Below, piece after piece: positions 16,725 to 25,653 of a DNA stretch of 64,000 bases; the stretch's first letter is position 1; each line of letters starts with the position of its first letter. The DNA lies in the NCBI RefSeq assembly GCF_000745235.1, contig NZ_JQNL01000001.1:2418001-2482000 (forward strand). Direction: 5' to 3'. Below the pieces are notes generated by a model. That model was not told where the DNA came from. It did not search any database and was given only the letters and a program-made list of their open reading frames with translations. The DNA comes from Luteibacter mycovicinus (lineage in GTDB: Bacteria > Pseudomonadota > Gammaproteobacteria > Xanthomonadales > Rhodanobacteraceae). The position numbers were made by a program, and so were the translations under genes.

Positions 16725-17372
16725 TCAGTCCACCGGCACCAGCGCGATAAAATTCCGCAAACTGTAATAAGCCTCATGCCTCGGCCATTCCACGGACGCG
16801 ATCGCCTTGTGCCCCGCCGTCCATGGCTCGTTGTCGAGCAACACCTCGACCTGCGACTTACCGTCGCCCACGTTGCCGTAAAACACGCGAATCCAGTGCA
16901 CGTCGTTCGTCAGCGGCGCGGTGGCGATCGCCGCCTCGAGAGCCGACAACCCGTCCTCCGGAATCTCCACTGGCGCATCCTGCTCACCACGCAGCGTGAA
17001 ATCGCCGACGTAAACGGTAAACCGATGCGCGCCGGCGGTCAGCTCATGCACGGCCAGCTTACGCTTGTCGACCAGGTGCCAGCACGCGGCCAGCACGACG
17101 TAGAAATCGTTACGCGCGAAGCTGTCCAGCGCATCGCGGCAACCCGCTTTGCCCGTGCCGATGCCACCGAAGCTCTCTTCGATCGTGCGCTCTTCGTCCA
17201 GGACGATGTCGATGTCCAGGCGGCCCATGCCGCCATCCTTGCCTTCATGCCAGATGCCGCGCAGCGCGGGAAAGTCGTCGCCCTCGGTCAGCAGCCAGTC
17301 TTCGTCCGGCTCGAGGCCTACCTCGTGTTCGGCGAAAAGGTCGATCAGGTGGTTCTGGATAAGACGGTCCAT
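16725..17372 (-). CDS. Hypothetical protein, DUF6348-like, 215 aa
   Basis: Soluble, acidic 215-residue protein beginning MDRLIQNHLIDLFAEHEV. It contains RLDIDIVLDEERTIEESFGGIGTG and ALDSFARNDFYVVLAACWHLVD, which resemble the DUF6348 family of bacterial proteins, a group without assigned function that is sometimes seen near polymorphic-toxin immunity genes. No signal peptide, membrane helix or metal motif is visible. It lies 27 bp downstream of the DUF72 gene on the same strand and may be co-transcribed with it. The family assignment comes from memory of sequence features and is moderate. Confidence 0.65.
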   Translation of the reverse strand: MDRLIQNHLIDLFAEHEVGLEPDEDWLLTEGDDFPALRGIWHEGKDGGMGRLDIDIVLDEERTIEESFGGIGTGKAGCRDALDSFARNDFYVVLAACWHLVDKRKLAVHELTAGAHRFTVYVGDFTLRGEQDAPVEIPEDGLSALEAAIATAPLTNDVHWIRVFYGNVGDGKSQVEVLLDNEPWTAGHKAIASVEWPRHEAYYSLRNFIALVPVD

Positions 17373-17399
17373 GGTTCGTCCGTTCGGGGAATGGGGTAA

Positions 17400-18230
17400 T
17401 TATGCGTCGTCGGCGAGCTTGCCGAGCGCGACAGCGGCTGCCGGATTGCGTTCCTTGGCGGCGGAAATGAAGAAGACGAAGGCATCGCGCGGCTGGCCGG
17501 ACGCCTGCGGCTCGACGACATGCGGCAGGTCAGCCGGGTCGTCGCCTGCCGTCCACGCCGCCGCGTGGGCAGCCCATGCCTTCAGTTCCTTCGCAGGATA
17601 GCCGTGCTTCTCCCTGGCCCGGCTGCGCATGAGCCGCGCGTAGACGAAGGGGCCGGTCAGATCCGCGAATGAGGGGTGATCGGGAGAATCGGTGAACACA
17701 GTGGCGACGCCACGGTCCCGGGCCAGCGTCAGCCAGCGCTCGTCCATGAAGCTCTCGTGGCGCACCTCGACAGCGTGGCGTAATGCCACGCCCTCATGAC
17801 GATCCGGCAGCACGTCGAGGAAGCCGGCGATATCGTCGGGATCGAACTTGCGCGTGGGCAGGAACTGCCATAGCACGGCTCCCAGCCGGTCACCCAGGCC
17901 GATGGCGCCATCGAGAAACCGCCCGATCCGCTCGCCCGTCGAGGCGAGGGCGCGACTCTGCACGATATGCCGCGGCGCTTTCACCGAAAACACGAAATCG
18001 TCCGGCGTTTCCGCAGCCCAGCGTCGATACGTGTCGATATCGGGCGATCGGTAGTAGGTACCGTTGATCTCGATGGCCGACACCTGCCTGCTGGCGTATT
18101 CGAGCTCCCGCTTCTGGACCAGCCCCTCCGGATAGAACGGCCCGCGCCAGGGCGCGAACGTCCAACCGCCCATGCCCGTATACAGGCGGCCCGGGGCCTT
18201 TTTCGTCGGTTTGGAACGTTTCGTCGCCAT
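17400..18230 (-). CDS. DUF72 domain-containing protein
   Basis: A 276-residue TIM-barrel-like protein of the DUF72 (YecE) family. Diagnostic segments are YTGMGGWTFAPWRGPFYPEG, EINGTYYRSP, WAAETPDDFVFSVKAPRHIVQ, LGAVLWQFLPTRKFD and VEVRHESFMDE. Its function is unknown in all bacteria; suggestions of a nuclease or a sugar-related role are unproven. The ATG at 18230 begins a basic tail (MATKRSKPTKKAPGR) before the conserved domain; the longer frame upstream runs antisense into the response regulator gene and was not used. It diverges from the response regulator across 78 bp. Confidence 0.9.
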   Translation of the reverse strand: MATKRSKPTKKAPGRLYTGMGGWTFAPWRGPFYPEGLVQKRELEYASRQVSAIEINGTYYRSPDIDTYRRWAAETPDDFVFSVKAPRHIVQSRALASTGERIGRFLDGAIGLGDRLGAVLWQFLPTRKFDPDDIAGFLDVLPDRHEGVALRHAVEVRHESFMDERWLTLARDRGVATVFTDSPDHPSFADLTGPFVYARLMRSRAREKHGYPAKELKAWAAHAAAWTAGDDPADLPHVVEPQASGQPRDAFVFFISAAKERNPAAAVALGKLADDA

Positions 18231-18308
18231 CGGGCGATGCTCGCAAGGCCATGGTGGAGAGCACGTCTTTACATGCGCCGGCGCATACGCTTCGGCGATA
18301 CTGGGACG

Positions 18309-18929
18309 ATGACACCCATCCGAATCATGACCGTCGACGATCATCCGCTCCTCCGTGAGGGGATCGCGGCCGTGATCGAAGGCCAGCACGGGCTCACCCT
18401 GGTGGCCGAGGCGGGTAGTGGTGAAGAAGCCATCGAACGCTACCGGGCGTATCGCCCGGACCTTACCCTCATGGACCTGCAGATGCCCGGTATCGGCGGC
18501 ATCGCGGCGATCGAGGCGATCCGCGCCGAGTTCCCCGACGCCCGCATCCTGGTACTGACGACCTACCGCGGCGACGTGCAGGCACTGCGTGCGTTTCGCG
18601 CGGGTGCGCAGGGTTACCTGCTGAAGAGCGAGCTGCGCAAAGAGATGCTGACCACCATCCATCAGATCATGGACGGCAAGCGACGCGTGCCGGAAGAGAT
18701 CGCCCAGGAAATGGCCGGTCATGCCGGGGACGATGAGCTCACGCCGCGCGAAACCCAGGTCATTACCCACGTGGCCCGCGGCGAGGCCAACCGCGATGTG
18801 GCCGCCTCACTCGGCATCGCCGAGGAAACGGTCAAGGCGCACATGAAGAGCATCCTGGCGAAGCTGCAGGCCAACGACCGCACCCATGCCGTCGCCATCG
18901 CGCTTCGGCGCGGCATCATCGAACTCTGA
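18309..18929 (+). CDS. NarL/LuxR-type response regulator, orphan
   Basis: A 206-residue two-component regulator. The receiver domain has the acidic pair Asp10-Asp11 (TVDDHPLL), phospho-acceptor Asp56 (LMDLQMPG) and Lys106 (YLLKSE). The C-terminal LuxR-type helix-turn-helix reads ELTPRETQVITHVARG ... AEETVKAHMKSILAKL. No kinase gene is adjacent. The only sensor kinase in the window, at 58.1-61.2 kb, has a HisKA_3 domain of the type that pairs with NarL-like regulators and itself lacks a regulator neighbour, so the two could be partners; that is inference only. The start ATG at 18309 fits the conserved beginning of the receiver fold. Confidence 0.93.
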   Translation: MTPIRIMTVDDHPLLREGIAAVIEGQHGLTLVAEAGSGEEAIERYRAYRPDLTLMDLQMPGIGGIAAIEAIRAEFPDARILVLTTYRGDVQALRAFRAGAQGYLLKSELRKEMLTTIHQIMDGKRRVPEEIAQEMAGHAGDDELTPRETQVITHVARGEANRDVAASLGIAEETVKAHMKSILAKLQANDRTHAVAIALRRGIIEL

Positions 18930-18967
18930 GGCGTCAGCCCGGGGACTATCCTTCGATGAATTTGATC

Positions 18968-18982
18968 TGAGAATCATTCGCA
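18968..18982. promoter_or_regulatory. Predicted Fur box upstream of the PepSY gene
   Basis: TGAGAATCATTCGCA fits the 7-1-7 Fur model (TGATAAT-N-ATTATCA) with the AAT-N-ATT core intact. It lies 43 bp before the PepSY-protein start, a normal place for an iron-repressed promoter. Confidence 0.6.
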
Positions 18983-19025
18983 CTTACGATGGCCGCTTTT
19001 CCGCACGCCCGGTGGCCCTCTCGTT

Positions 19026-20114
19026 ATGACCGCTCGCCCGCGCCGCTTTCGTGCCTGGCTGAAAACGCTGCACCTCTGGCTCGGGCTCACGCTGGGCCTG
19101 TTGCTGGCGCTGGTGACTCTGTCCGGCAGCGTGCTGCTCTTCGAGGAGCCGCTGTTCGTCGGCAGCCATCCCGCGCTCGCCGACCGGCCCCTGCCCGACC
19201 TGGCCAGTCAGGGGCATGGGCTTTCGGCCATCCTCGCTTCACCCGCGGGCAAGGGCATGCGCGGCGTCTCGCTGCCCGACGCCGAACTTCCCGTGTGGGA
19301 AGCCCAGGAACGCGGCGGTAATCGCGCGTACTACGACGCAGGCACGGGCGAGCTGCTGCTGAAGCGCAAGCTCGCTGGCGATCCCCTGCTGATGCTGCTC
19401 GACTGGCACACGCACCTGCTCACGGGCGAGGTCGGTGAAACCGTGCTGGGCGTGGTCGCCTTCACGGGCCTTTTCATGCTTTTCTCCGGAGTGTGGCTGT
19501 ACTGGCCGGGCCGCCAGCGCGCGATCAGGCATCTGCAGCCGCACACGAATCCGCCCACCCTTCGCTGGGCAAGCTTCCACCGTGCGGTGGGTGTCATCGC
19601 CCTGCCCCTGCTCATCGTGATGATCGGTACCGGCACCACGATGGCTTACCGCGGCGCCGTGCGTAACGGTCTCGCCGCCGCCTTCAGCGAGCCGGCGCGC
19701 CCGAAACCACCGAAGGTCGCCCCGGCCTCCGTAAGCATCGACTGGGCCCGCGTGCTCGTGGCGGCGCAGGCCGCCGCGCCGGATGCCGTGATCACCCGCC
19801 TGATCCTGCCGTCGAAGGAAAGCGGTACCGTGGTGGCCCGTATCCGCCGTCCCGGGGAATGGAATCGCGCCGGCCGCAGCTCGCTGTGGATCGACCCTGC
19901 CACGGCGACCGTGCTGGGCGGCGACGATGCGACGAAGCTGGGGCCAGGCGGCCGCCTGGCCAACGCGTTGTTCCCGATCCATTCCGCCGCCGTGGGTGGC
20001 TTGCTCTGGCGCGTCGTTGCCTGTTTCACCGGCCTGCTGCCGATGTTTCTGCTGGTGACGGGGTTTCTGTTCTGGCGGGCACGTCAGCGAAGGCCTAAAG
20101 CCAGGGACCGGTAA
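19026..20114 (+). CDS. PepSY-associated TM helix protein (iron-uptake-linked membrane reductase type)
   Basis: A 362-residue inner-membrane protein of the PepSY_TM family. Helices are visible near residues 15-38 (LWLGLTLGLLLALVTLSGSVLLF), 138-160 (VLGVVAFTGLFMLFSGVWLYW), 190-208 and 330-352. Conserved histidines in or next to helices (LHLWLG, DWHTHLL, FHRAVG, PIHSA) could ligate haem, as proposed for PiuB/FsqB-like reductases that free iron from siderophores. A Fur-box-like site precedes it, which supports iron-repressed expression. No TonB-dependent receptor gene is adjacent. The start is ATG 19026; another ATG at 18989 is out of frame. The iron link is inferred from family and promoter. Confidence 0.83.
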   Translation: MTARPRRFRAWLKTLHLWLGLTLGLLLALVTLSGSVLLFEEPLFVGSHPALADRPLPDLASQGHGLSAILASPAGKGMRGVSLPDAELPVWEAQERGGNRAYYDAGTGELLLKRKLAGDPLLMLLDWHTHLLTGEVGETVLGVVAFTGLFMLFSGVWLYWPGRQRAIRHLQPHTNPPTLRWASFHRAVGVIALPLLIVMIGTGTTMAYRGAVRNGLAAAFSEPARPKPPKVAPASVSIDWARVLVAAQAAAPDAVITRLILPSKESGTVVARIRRPGEWNRAGRSSLWIDPATATVLGGDDATKLGPGGRLANALFPIHSAAVGGLLWRVVACFTGLLPMFLLVTGFLFWRARQRRPKARDR

Positions 20115-20220
20115 GCCGCGGCACCGCGCATTCCGTGCCATCGCCGCGACAGAATCCCGCCCCTCCACGGTCCCGCGCGGCGCCCTATCCTGCGGATCTC
20201 CAGTCCCAGGGAATCACACC

Positions 20221-21018
20221 ATGCGCCGCACCCTGTCCGCCCTCGCCGCCTGTATCGCCCTGCCCGCCTCCGCGGCCATGAACCCGGCGTGGACCGAGCC
20301 GGTCGCGCCGCATGTCATCTATGGCAACACGTACTTCGTCGGCACCAGGGGACTGTCCTCGATCCTGATCACCTCACCGCAGGGCCATGTGCTGATCGAT
20401 GCGACGCTGCCGGAGAACGCGACGCTGGTTGAAGCCAATATCCGCAAGCTCGGCTTCCGCATCGAGGACATCAAGCTGATCCTCAACTCGCACGCGCATG
20501 CCGATCACGCGGGCGGTATCGCCAGGCTGGCGCGCGATACCGGCGCACCGGTGCGAGCCACGGCGGCGGCCGCCAGGGAACTTGCTCTTGGCGGCAACGA
20601 CGTGGACGATCCGCAGCATGGGGAAGCACCCTTGTATCCCGCGGTAGAAGCGAAGGGAGACATCGTGGAAGGCAGCGTCGTCCGCGTTGGCTCACTCACG
20701 CTGACGGCGCACCTCACGCCGGGACACACGCCGGGAGGCACGGCGTGGACATGGCAATCGTGCGAGGGCGCGGCCTGCAAGCAGATCGTGTTCGCGGATA
20801 GTCTCGGCGCCTTCGCCGCGGACGGCTATCGCTTTGCGGATCATCCCGCGTATGTCACGGCTTACCGGCTATCCATCCAGCGCCTCGGGGCGTTACAACC
20901 GTGCGATGTGCTGCTCGCGCCGCACCCGGAACAGGCCGAAGGCAAGACCTGCGCCACCTACGCCGATGCAGGCAGGCGGAAACTGGAAGAGCGCCTGGCG
21001 AAAGAGACGGCTCACTGA
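20221..21018 (+). CDS. Subclass B3 metallo-beta-lactamase
   Basis: A 265-residue exported zinc hydrolase. A signal peptide (MRRTLSALAACIALPASAAM) precedes the fold. All B3 zinc ligands are present: His91, His93, Asp95 and His96 in HAHADH, His169 in PGHTPGG and His235 in LLAPHP. The B3 signatures VFADSLGAFAADGYRF and HPAYVTAY support this subclass (L1/FEZ-like) rather than a glyoxalase or RNase Z relative. It should hydrolyse penicillins, cephalosporins and possibly carbapenems. It sits 106 bp after the PepSY gene on the same strand, with no AmpR-type regulator, so expression is likely constitutive or low. Environmental chromosomal B3 enzymes are common in this order. Confidence 0.88.
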   Translation: MRRTLSALAACIALPASAAMNPAWTEPVAPHVIYGNTYFVGTRGLSSILITSPQGHVLIDATLPENATLVEANIRKLGFRIEDIKLILNSHAHADHAGGIARLARDTGAPVRATAAAARELALGGNDVDDPQHGEAPLYPAVEAKGDIVEGSVVRVGSLTLTAHLTPGHTPGGTAWTWQSCEGAACKQIVFADSLGAFAADGYRFADHPAYVTAYRLSIQRLGALQPCDVLLAPHPEQAEGKTCATYADAGRRKLEERLAKETAH

Positions 21019-21052
21019 CGCTGCATCTCCGTCGCCACTTGCCGCAGGGCCG

Positions 21053-21949
21053 TTACACCTGCCGCGTCAGCATCGATGCGATGCGCGCGTCTTTCTCCGC
21101 CCAGAGCTCGTTGACCCATGTCTGAAAGCGCTCGCGGAACACGGCATCGCCTTCGTAATCGCCGCGCATGGCGGACGGGATGGGGATGCGACGGATGTGG
21201 ATACGAATCTCGCGGATGCGTCCCGCGATCATGTCCATCATCGAGGTCGGACCATCGGGGTAAACGATGGTCACATCGAGAATCTGCCGTATCGCATCGC
21301 CCATCGCGTCGATGACGAACGCGACGCCACCCGCCTTGGGACGCAGCAGATGCTTGTACGGCGAACCCTGCGCGTCGTGCTTCGCCGGCGTGAATCGCGT
21401 GCCTTCGGTGAAGTTCATGATCGCGACCGGCAGGTGACGGAACTTTTCGCACGCGCGACGCGTCGCCTCGCGATCCTTGCCGCGCAGCTCCGGCCTGGCC
21501 TCGAGTTCCTGGCGTGAATGACGCTTCATGAAGGGGAAATCGAGCGCCCACCAGGCGGGTCCGAGCAGCGGCACCCAGATCAGCTGGCTCTTCAGGAAGA
21601 AGCGCATGAACGGAATGCGGCGGTTGAACACTTTCTGCAGCGCCGGAATATCGACCCAGCTCTGGTGATTGCACACGACCAGATAATTCTCACGTGGACT
21701 GAGGTCCTGGTCGCCCTCGACCAGCCAGCGCGTGCGAGTGAATACGCCGAACATCCAGCCATTGAAGCCAAGCCAGCTCTCGGCGATCCACACCAGCATT
21801 CTCGAAACGCCCCGGCGCAGGACCTGCAAGGGCAGGATCAGGCGCACCAGCGTCAGCAGGAACAACGGCGTCACATGCAGCACCGTGTTGGCGAGCAGCA
21901 GCACGCAGGCGAGGGGTATGCGCAGGAAGGCGGGAAGCGAGGCGAGCAT
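21053..21949 (-). CDS. PlsC-family 1-acyl-glycerol-3-phosphate acyltransferase (YihG-like)
   Basis: A 298-residue membrane-associated acyltransferase. The catalytic HX4D motif appears as NHQSWVD and the acyl-acceptor motif as FTEGTRFT. Two hydrophobic N-terminal segments (residues 5-40) anchor it. PFMRFFLKSQLIWVPLLGPAWWALDFPFMKRHS is typical of the YihG/YihF branch, which makes phosphatidic acid with atypical acyl chains. It is convergent with the beta-lactamase gene and lies 47 bp downstream of ligD on the same strand. The enzyme class is firm; whether it is the main PlsC or an accessory paralogue is not decidable here, though the YihG-like features favour the latter. Confidence 0.87.
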   Translation of the reverse strand: MLASLPAFLRIPLACVLLLANTVLHVTPLFLLTLVRLILPLQVLRRGVSRMLVWIAESWLGFNGWMFGVFTRTRWLVEGDQDLSPRENYLVVCNHQSWVDIPALQKVFNRRIPFMRFFLKSQLIWVPLLGPAWWALDFPFMKRHSRQELEARPELRGKDREATRRACEKFRHLPVAIMNFTEGTRFTPAKHDAQGSPYKHLLRPKAGGVAFVIDAMGDAIRQILDVTIVYPDGPTSMMDMIAGRIREIRIHIRRIPIPSAMRGDYEGDAVFRERFQTWVNELWAEKDARIASMLTRQV

Positions 21950-21996
21950 GAAGGGCCGGCTTGGTGGAGATGGCGCAGTTTACAGGGTCGGCGCGC

Positions 21997-24558
21997 TCAT
22001 TGACCCGCCAGCTTGCGGGTGACCGAATCCAGGCTCTGTTTCACGCTGTCGATTCCCTCCCAGGGGTCTTTCTTCAGTCGGGCCAGCCGCTTAGGTGTGG
22101 ACCGGATGTCGAACGCCGCGCCTGAACGCACCTTGCCAAGCTCCTCCCAGCGCAGCGGTACCGCCACGGGGGCGCCGGTCCGCGACCGTAGCGAGTACGA
22201 CGCCACGGCGGTGGCGCCGCGCCCGTTGCGCAGATAATCGACATAGATCCGGCCTTGCCGGAATCGCTTGGTCGCGGTGGCGACGAACTCCAGCGGATGC
22301 AGCGCGGCGAGCGCTTCGGCAAACCCGCGTGCGAAAGCCTTCACTTCCTTCCACGGCACGCCGGGATTCAGCGGAACAACGACGTGAAGGCCCTTGCCTC
22401 CTGTGGTGCGAACGAACGACACCAGTCCGAGGTCGGCAAGGAAACCGCGCGTCATCCGTGCCGCGGCCACGACGCGCGACCACGCGACGTCGTCACCCGG
22501 GTCAAGGTCGAACACGACGCGATCCGCCACATCGGGACTGTCGACGTGCGAGCCCCAGGGGTGAAACTCCACGGCGCCGAACTGCAGCAGTTCCATGACG
22601 CCCGTCTCGTCACGTGGATACAGATAGACCGCCTGCGCACCCGTCTCCTCCTTGAGCTTCGCCTGACCCGTATGTTCGAGGCCGGCCACCATGTGCTTCT
22701 GAAAGAAACACGGTGAATCGATGCCGCCGGGACAGCGGATGGTCGAGGTCGGGCGGTCATGGATGCCGGGCAGCAGCCATGGCATGACGTGCTTGTAGTA
22801 GTCGACGACGTCCTGCTTGCTGATCTTGTCAGCGGGAAAGACGAGACGGTCCGGATGGGTGATGGTAATCGTCCTGGCGGGAGCGGGTTTCGACGCCGCC
22901 TTCTTCCCGGTTCGCTTCGTCGTCTTGTCGGCACTGCGTTTTTCCGACGACGCGCGATCGCTGTCGCCCAGATCCTCGACGGACTTGTCGACGCGCAGGG
23001 CCTTGAGGCTAGGCTGACGCAGAAGTGTCTTGTTGCCGATGCCGCGGAAATAGACTTCGGCGACGACAGCGGGCTGGACCCATAACGCGCCACGCAGCAT
23101 CGGGTCGATGTTCTCGATGCGCACCCCGGGTTTTTTCGTGCCGCCTCTGGCCAGCGTGTCGCCGAGGTCGCGCAGCATCGCATCGGTAAAACCCGTGCCC
23201 ACGCGCCCTGCGTAGGTCCAGCTTCCTTTTCCGTTCGGTCGCGCGAGAAGCAACGATCCGAACGCAAGTCGCGAGCCCTTGGCCGGCGTGTATCCGACGA
23301 CGGCGAACTCGTCGCTCTCCAGCCGTTTGATCTTCTGCCAGTCGTCGCCGCGCCCGCCGTGGTAACCCCCGTCGACACGTTTGGCGATGATGCCTTCGAG
23401 CTTCTGCTCCATCGCCATGGCGAAGACATCGTCGCCATGGCCCACGGTATGCGAGCTGAAACCAAGGTGGGCGGGTGCATGAGCGAGCAGGCGCTGAAGG
23501 AGTGCCTTACGCTCGATCAACGGCACGCGACTCAGGTCGTGTCCCTGAATAAAGGGGAGGTCGAACAGCATGTAGACCAGCGGCGCCTGCGCCTCACCGG
23601 ACAGCGTGCGCTGCAGCGCGTTGAAGTCACTGCGGCCTTCGCCATCCAGTGCGATGAGTTCGCCATCGAGGCGCGCGCTGTCCAGGCCGAGCGCTTCCAG
23701 CGCCTGCACGATCTCGGGCAGGCGCTCGTTCCATGGCAACCCGTTACGCGACCACAGCCTTGCCTTCCCCTTGAGCAGTGTCGCAACGATGCGATAGCCG
23801 TCCCACTTGACCTCGTGCAGCCACGCGTCGCCCTGCGGTGGCACCTCGCGCAGACGCGCAAGCTGAGGAGCGAAGAAGTCGCCGGACGCCTTTGCCTTGC
23901 GTGAGCCGTCGAGCGCCACCGCCGCCGTCGTCAGCACGGCCGTGGACACCTTGCGGACCTTCGGGACGACCTTGTCGCGAGCCGTGGACCGGGCGGCCGC
24001 ACTGCGCTTCGCCGGGGTCTTCGCGGCACGACGCGTGCTTTCGCGCATCGTCGCATCGAGCAGGTCGTCGGCTTCGACATCGCCGGCATACGCGTCCTCG
24101 GCCTTGATCAGGAACCATGCGGGCTGGCGTTCCTTCCTGCCGCTGCGTACCAGGTGCCACGTTCCCTTGAGCCGTTCGCCGAACAACTCGAACACCAGAT
24201 GTCCCTTGTGCAGCTGAGCCTCGGCGTCGCCACGGGTTGCCCATACGCCGCGGTCGAAAAGATCGACATGACCCTTGCCATACCCTTCGGCGATATCGCC
24301 TTCGAAGTCCGCGTAAGACACCGGGTGATCCTCCACCTCCACGGCGAGGCGCTTCACCTTCGGGTCATAACTCGGGCCCTCGGGCACGGCCCAGCTGCGC
24401 AGCGTATCGCCTACCTGCAGACGAAAATCGAAGTGACGACGTGAAGCATGGTGCAGCTGGACGACGAAGATGGCACGTCCGGCGCGAGCGGAGCCTTCGG
24501 GAGCCGGCTCGCGCGTACGTCCGAAGTTTCGCTTGCGCTTGTACTCGTGCAGGCTCAT
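21997..24558 (-). CDS. ligD: Multifunctional DNA ligase D (phosphoesterase-ligase-polymerase)
   Basis: An 853-residue non-homologous end-joining protein with three domains in the pseudomonad order. First is a 3'-phosphoesterase (residues about 15-165, FVVQLHHASRRHFDFRL and EGPSYDP). Second is an ATP-dependent ligase with nucleophile Lys251 in EVKWDGYR, plus EGIIAKR. Third is a PrimPol-type polymerase with DLDPGDD and TTGGKGLHVVVPL. A Lys/Ala/Arg-rich linker (about 170-225) joins the first two domains and a second basic linker precedes the polymerase. ATG 24558 begins MSLHEYKRKRNFGRT, typical for the family. No ku gene is visible in the window. It diverges from the fimbrial-type gene across 138 bp. 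Confidence 0.95.
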   Translation of the reverse strand: MSLHEYKRKRNFGRTREPAPEGSARAGRAIFVVQLHHASRRHFDFRLQVGDTLRSWAVPEGPSYDPKVKRLAVEVEDHPVSYADFEGDIAEGYGKGHVDLFDRGVWATRGDAEAQLHKGHLVFELFGERLKGTWHLVRSGRKERQPAWFLIKAEDAYAGDVEADDLLDATMRESTRRAAKTPAKRSAAARSTARDKVVPKVRKVSTAVLTTAAVALDGSRKAKASGDFFAPQLARLREVPPQGDAWLHEVKWDGYRIVATLLKGKARLWSRNGLPWNERLPEIVQALEALGLDSARLDGELIALDGEGRSDFNALQRTLSGEAQAPLVYMLFDLPFIQGHDLSRVPLIERKALLQRLLAHAPAHLGFSSHTVGHGDDVFAMAMEQKLEGIIAKRVDGGYHGGRGDDWQKIKRLESDEFAVVGYTPAKGSRLAFGSLLLARPNGKGSWTYAGRVGTGFTDAMLRDLGDTLARGGTKKPGVRIENIDPMLRGALWVQPAVVAEVYFRGIGNKTLLRQPSLKALRVDKSVEDLGDSDRASSEKRSADKTTKRTGKKAASKPAPARTITITHPDRLVFPADKISKQDVVDYYKHVMPWLLPGIHDRPTSTIRCPGGIDSPCFFQKHMVAGLEHTGQAKLKEETGAQAVYLYPRDETGVMELLQFGAVEFHPWGSHVDSPDVADRVVFDLDPGDDVAWSRVVAAARMTRGFLADLGLVSFVRTTGGKGLHVVVPLNPGVPWKEVKAFARGFAEALAALHPLEFVATATKRFRQGRIYVDYLRNGRGATAVASYSLRSRTGAPVAVPLRWEELGKVRSGAAFDIRSTPKRLARLKKDPWEGIDSVKQSLDSVTRKLAGQ

Positions 24559-24696
24559 CCCGCGATCATTGATGAGGTGCGGTGAATGCGCCGTGGAGCG
24601 GGCAGGGCGCCGACATCCCATTTTCAGAATCGCCGTATGGGGTCCGGTCGGTCTGACAGGCAGAGTGGCCGGGCCCATTCCCGAGCGAGTCCCCTC

Positions 24697-25653
24697 ATGT
24701 GCTCCTGCCCCTGCCGCGCCTCCTTTCTCGCCGTCGTCATGGCCGTCGCCGCGTCCACCATACCTGGGATGGCATCGGCAGGTTGCATAACGCATCCATC
24801 GCAGGGTGTCGGTCAGGCCCTTTCCTTCGGGACGGTATCCGTGCCGGCCGGGACCGCGCGCGGTACGGTGCTCGCGGAGAAGAGCACAGCCGCGTGGAAC
24901 GCACCCCAGTTCAAATGCATCAAGCCGACGCGTACGGGCAGCCTGGCCTTGTTCGGCTCACCCAGTGCCCTGGGCGACAACATCTATGAAACCAACGTGC
25001 CCGGTGTCGGCATCCGGGTCTATTTCTTCAACAGCAGCTACGGTGAGCGTGTCCTTCCGGAGCGCGAATTCATCCCCTGGACCTTCAAGGGTCAGCTGTC
25101 GAACGCTCACTTCCGCGTGCAGCTGATCAAGACGGGCGAGGTCACCACGGGCGGTAACCTGTCTACCGGGACGCTGGCACGTGCCGGATACGACGACCAG
25201 TCTCAGGTCTGGGTCGATCTTATGGACGCGCGTATCGAGCCGCAACGACCGACCTGCGCCTTTGCCTCCAGGCACCTCGTCTTCGCACTCGGCAATGTCG
25301 ACGCACGCGATCTCAAGCTGGCGGGCAGCAGTCACTGGGCGACGCAGTCGCTTGTCGTTACAGGATGCACGAACGCCACGCAGATGCTGATGAGTTTTAC
25401 CGGCACGCCCGACGCCAACGAGGCGTCGCTGTTCAAGCTGAGCGGCTCGGGGGCGGCGACAGGCGTCGCCATCGAGCTACGCAGCGACGACCCCGACGCC
25501 CAGGCCCTCCCCAATAACCCGACTCCGCTCGTCCTGCCTGTCCGCACGGAAGGGCAGCAGCTGGGGTTTCGGGCGCGGTACCGGACGACGGGGGCGGACA
25601 TCGCTCCCGGTGTCGCCAATGCTCACATCACCGTCAATGTGGCTTATCGCTGA
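24697..25653 (+). CDS. Fimbrial-type protein, probable two-domain pilus tip adhesin
   Basis: A 318-residue exported protein with a signal peptide (hydrophobic SFLAVVMAVAASTIPGMASA). The C-terminal half (from about residue 185, PTCAFASRHLVFALGNVDARD) has the chaperone-usher pilin pattern: paired cysteines, SLVVTGC, MSFTGTPDANE, GVAIELRSDD and a terminal beta strand ANAHITVNVAYR. The N-terminal half is a separate domain, as in FimH/MrkD-type adhesins. No chaperone, usher or major pilin gene is adjacent, so assembly partners must be elsewhere or the protein is a relic. A perfect 12-bp inverted repeat starts directly after the stop. Fold assignment is moderate to good; the ligand is unknown. Confidence 0.72.
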   Translation: MCSCPCRASFLAVVMAVAASTIPGMASAGCITHPSQGVGQALSFGTVSVPAGTARGTVLAEKSTAAWNAPQFKCIKPTRTGSLALFGSPSALGDNIYETNVPGVGIRVYFFNSSYGERVLPEREFIPWTFKGQLSNAHFRVQLIKTGEVTTGGNLSTGTLARAGYDDQSQVWVDLMDARIEPQRPTCAFASRHLVFALGNVDARDLKLAGSSHWATQSLVVTGCTNATQMLMSFTGTPDANEASLFKLSGSGAATGVAIELRSDDPDAQALPNNPTPLVLPVRTEGQQLGFRARYRTTGADIAPGVANAHITVNVAYR

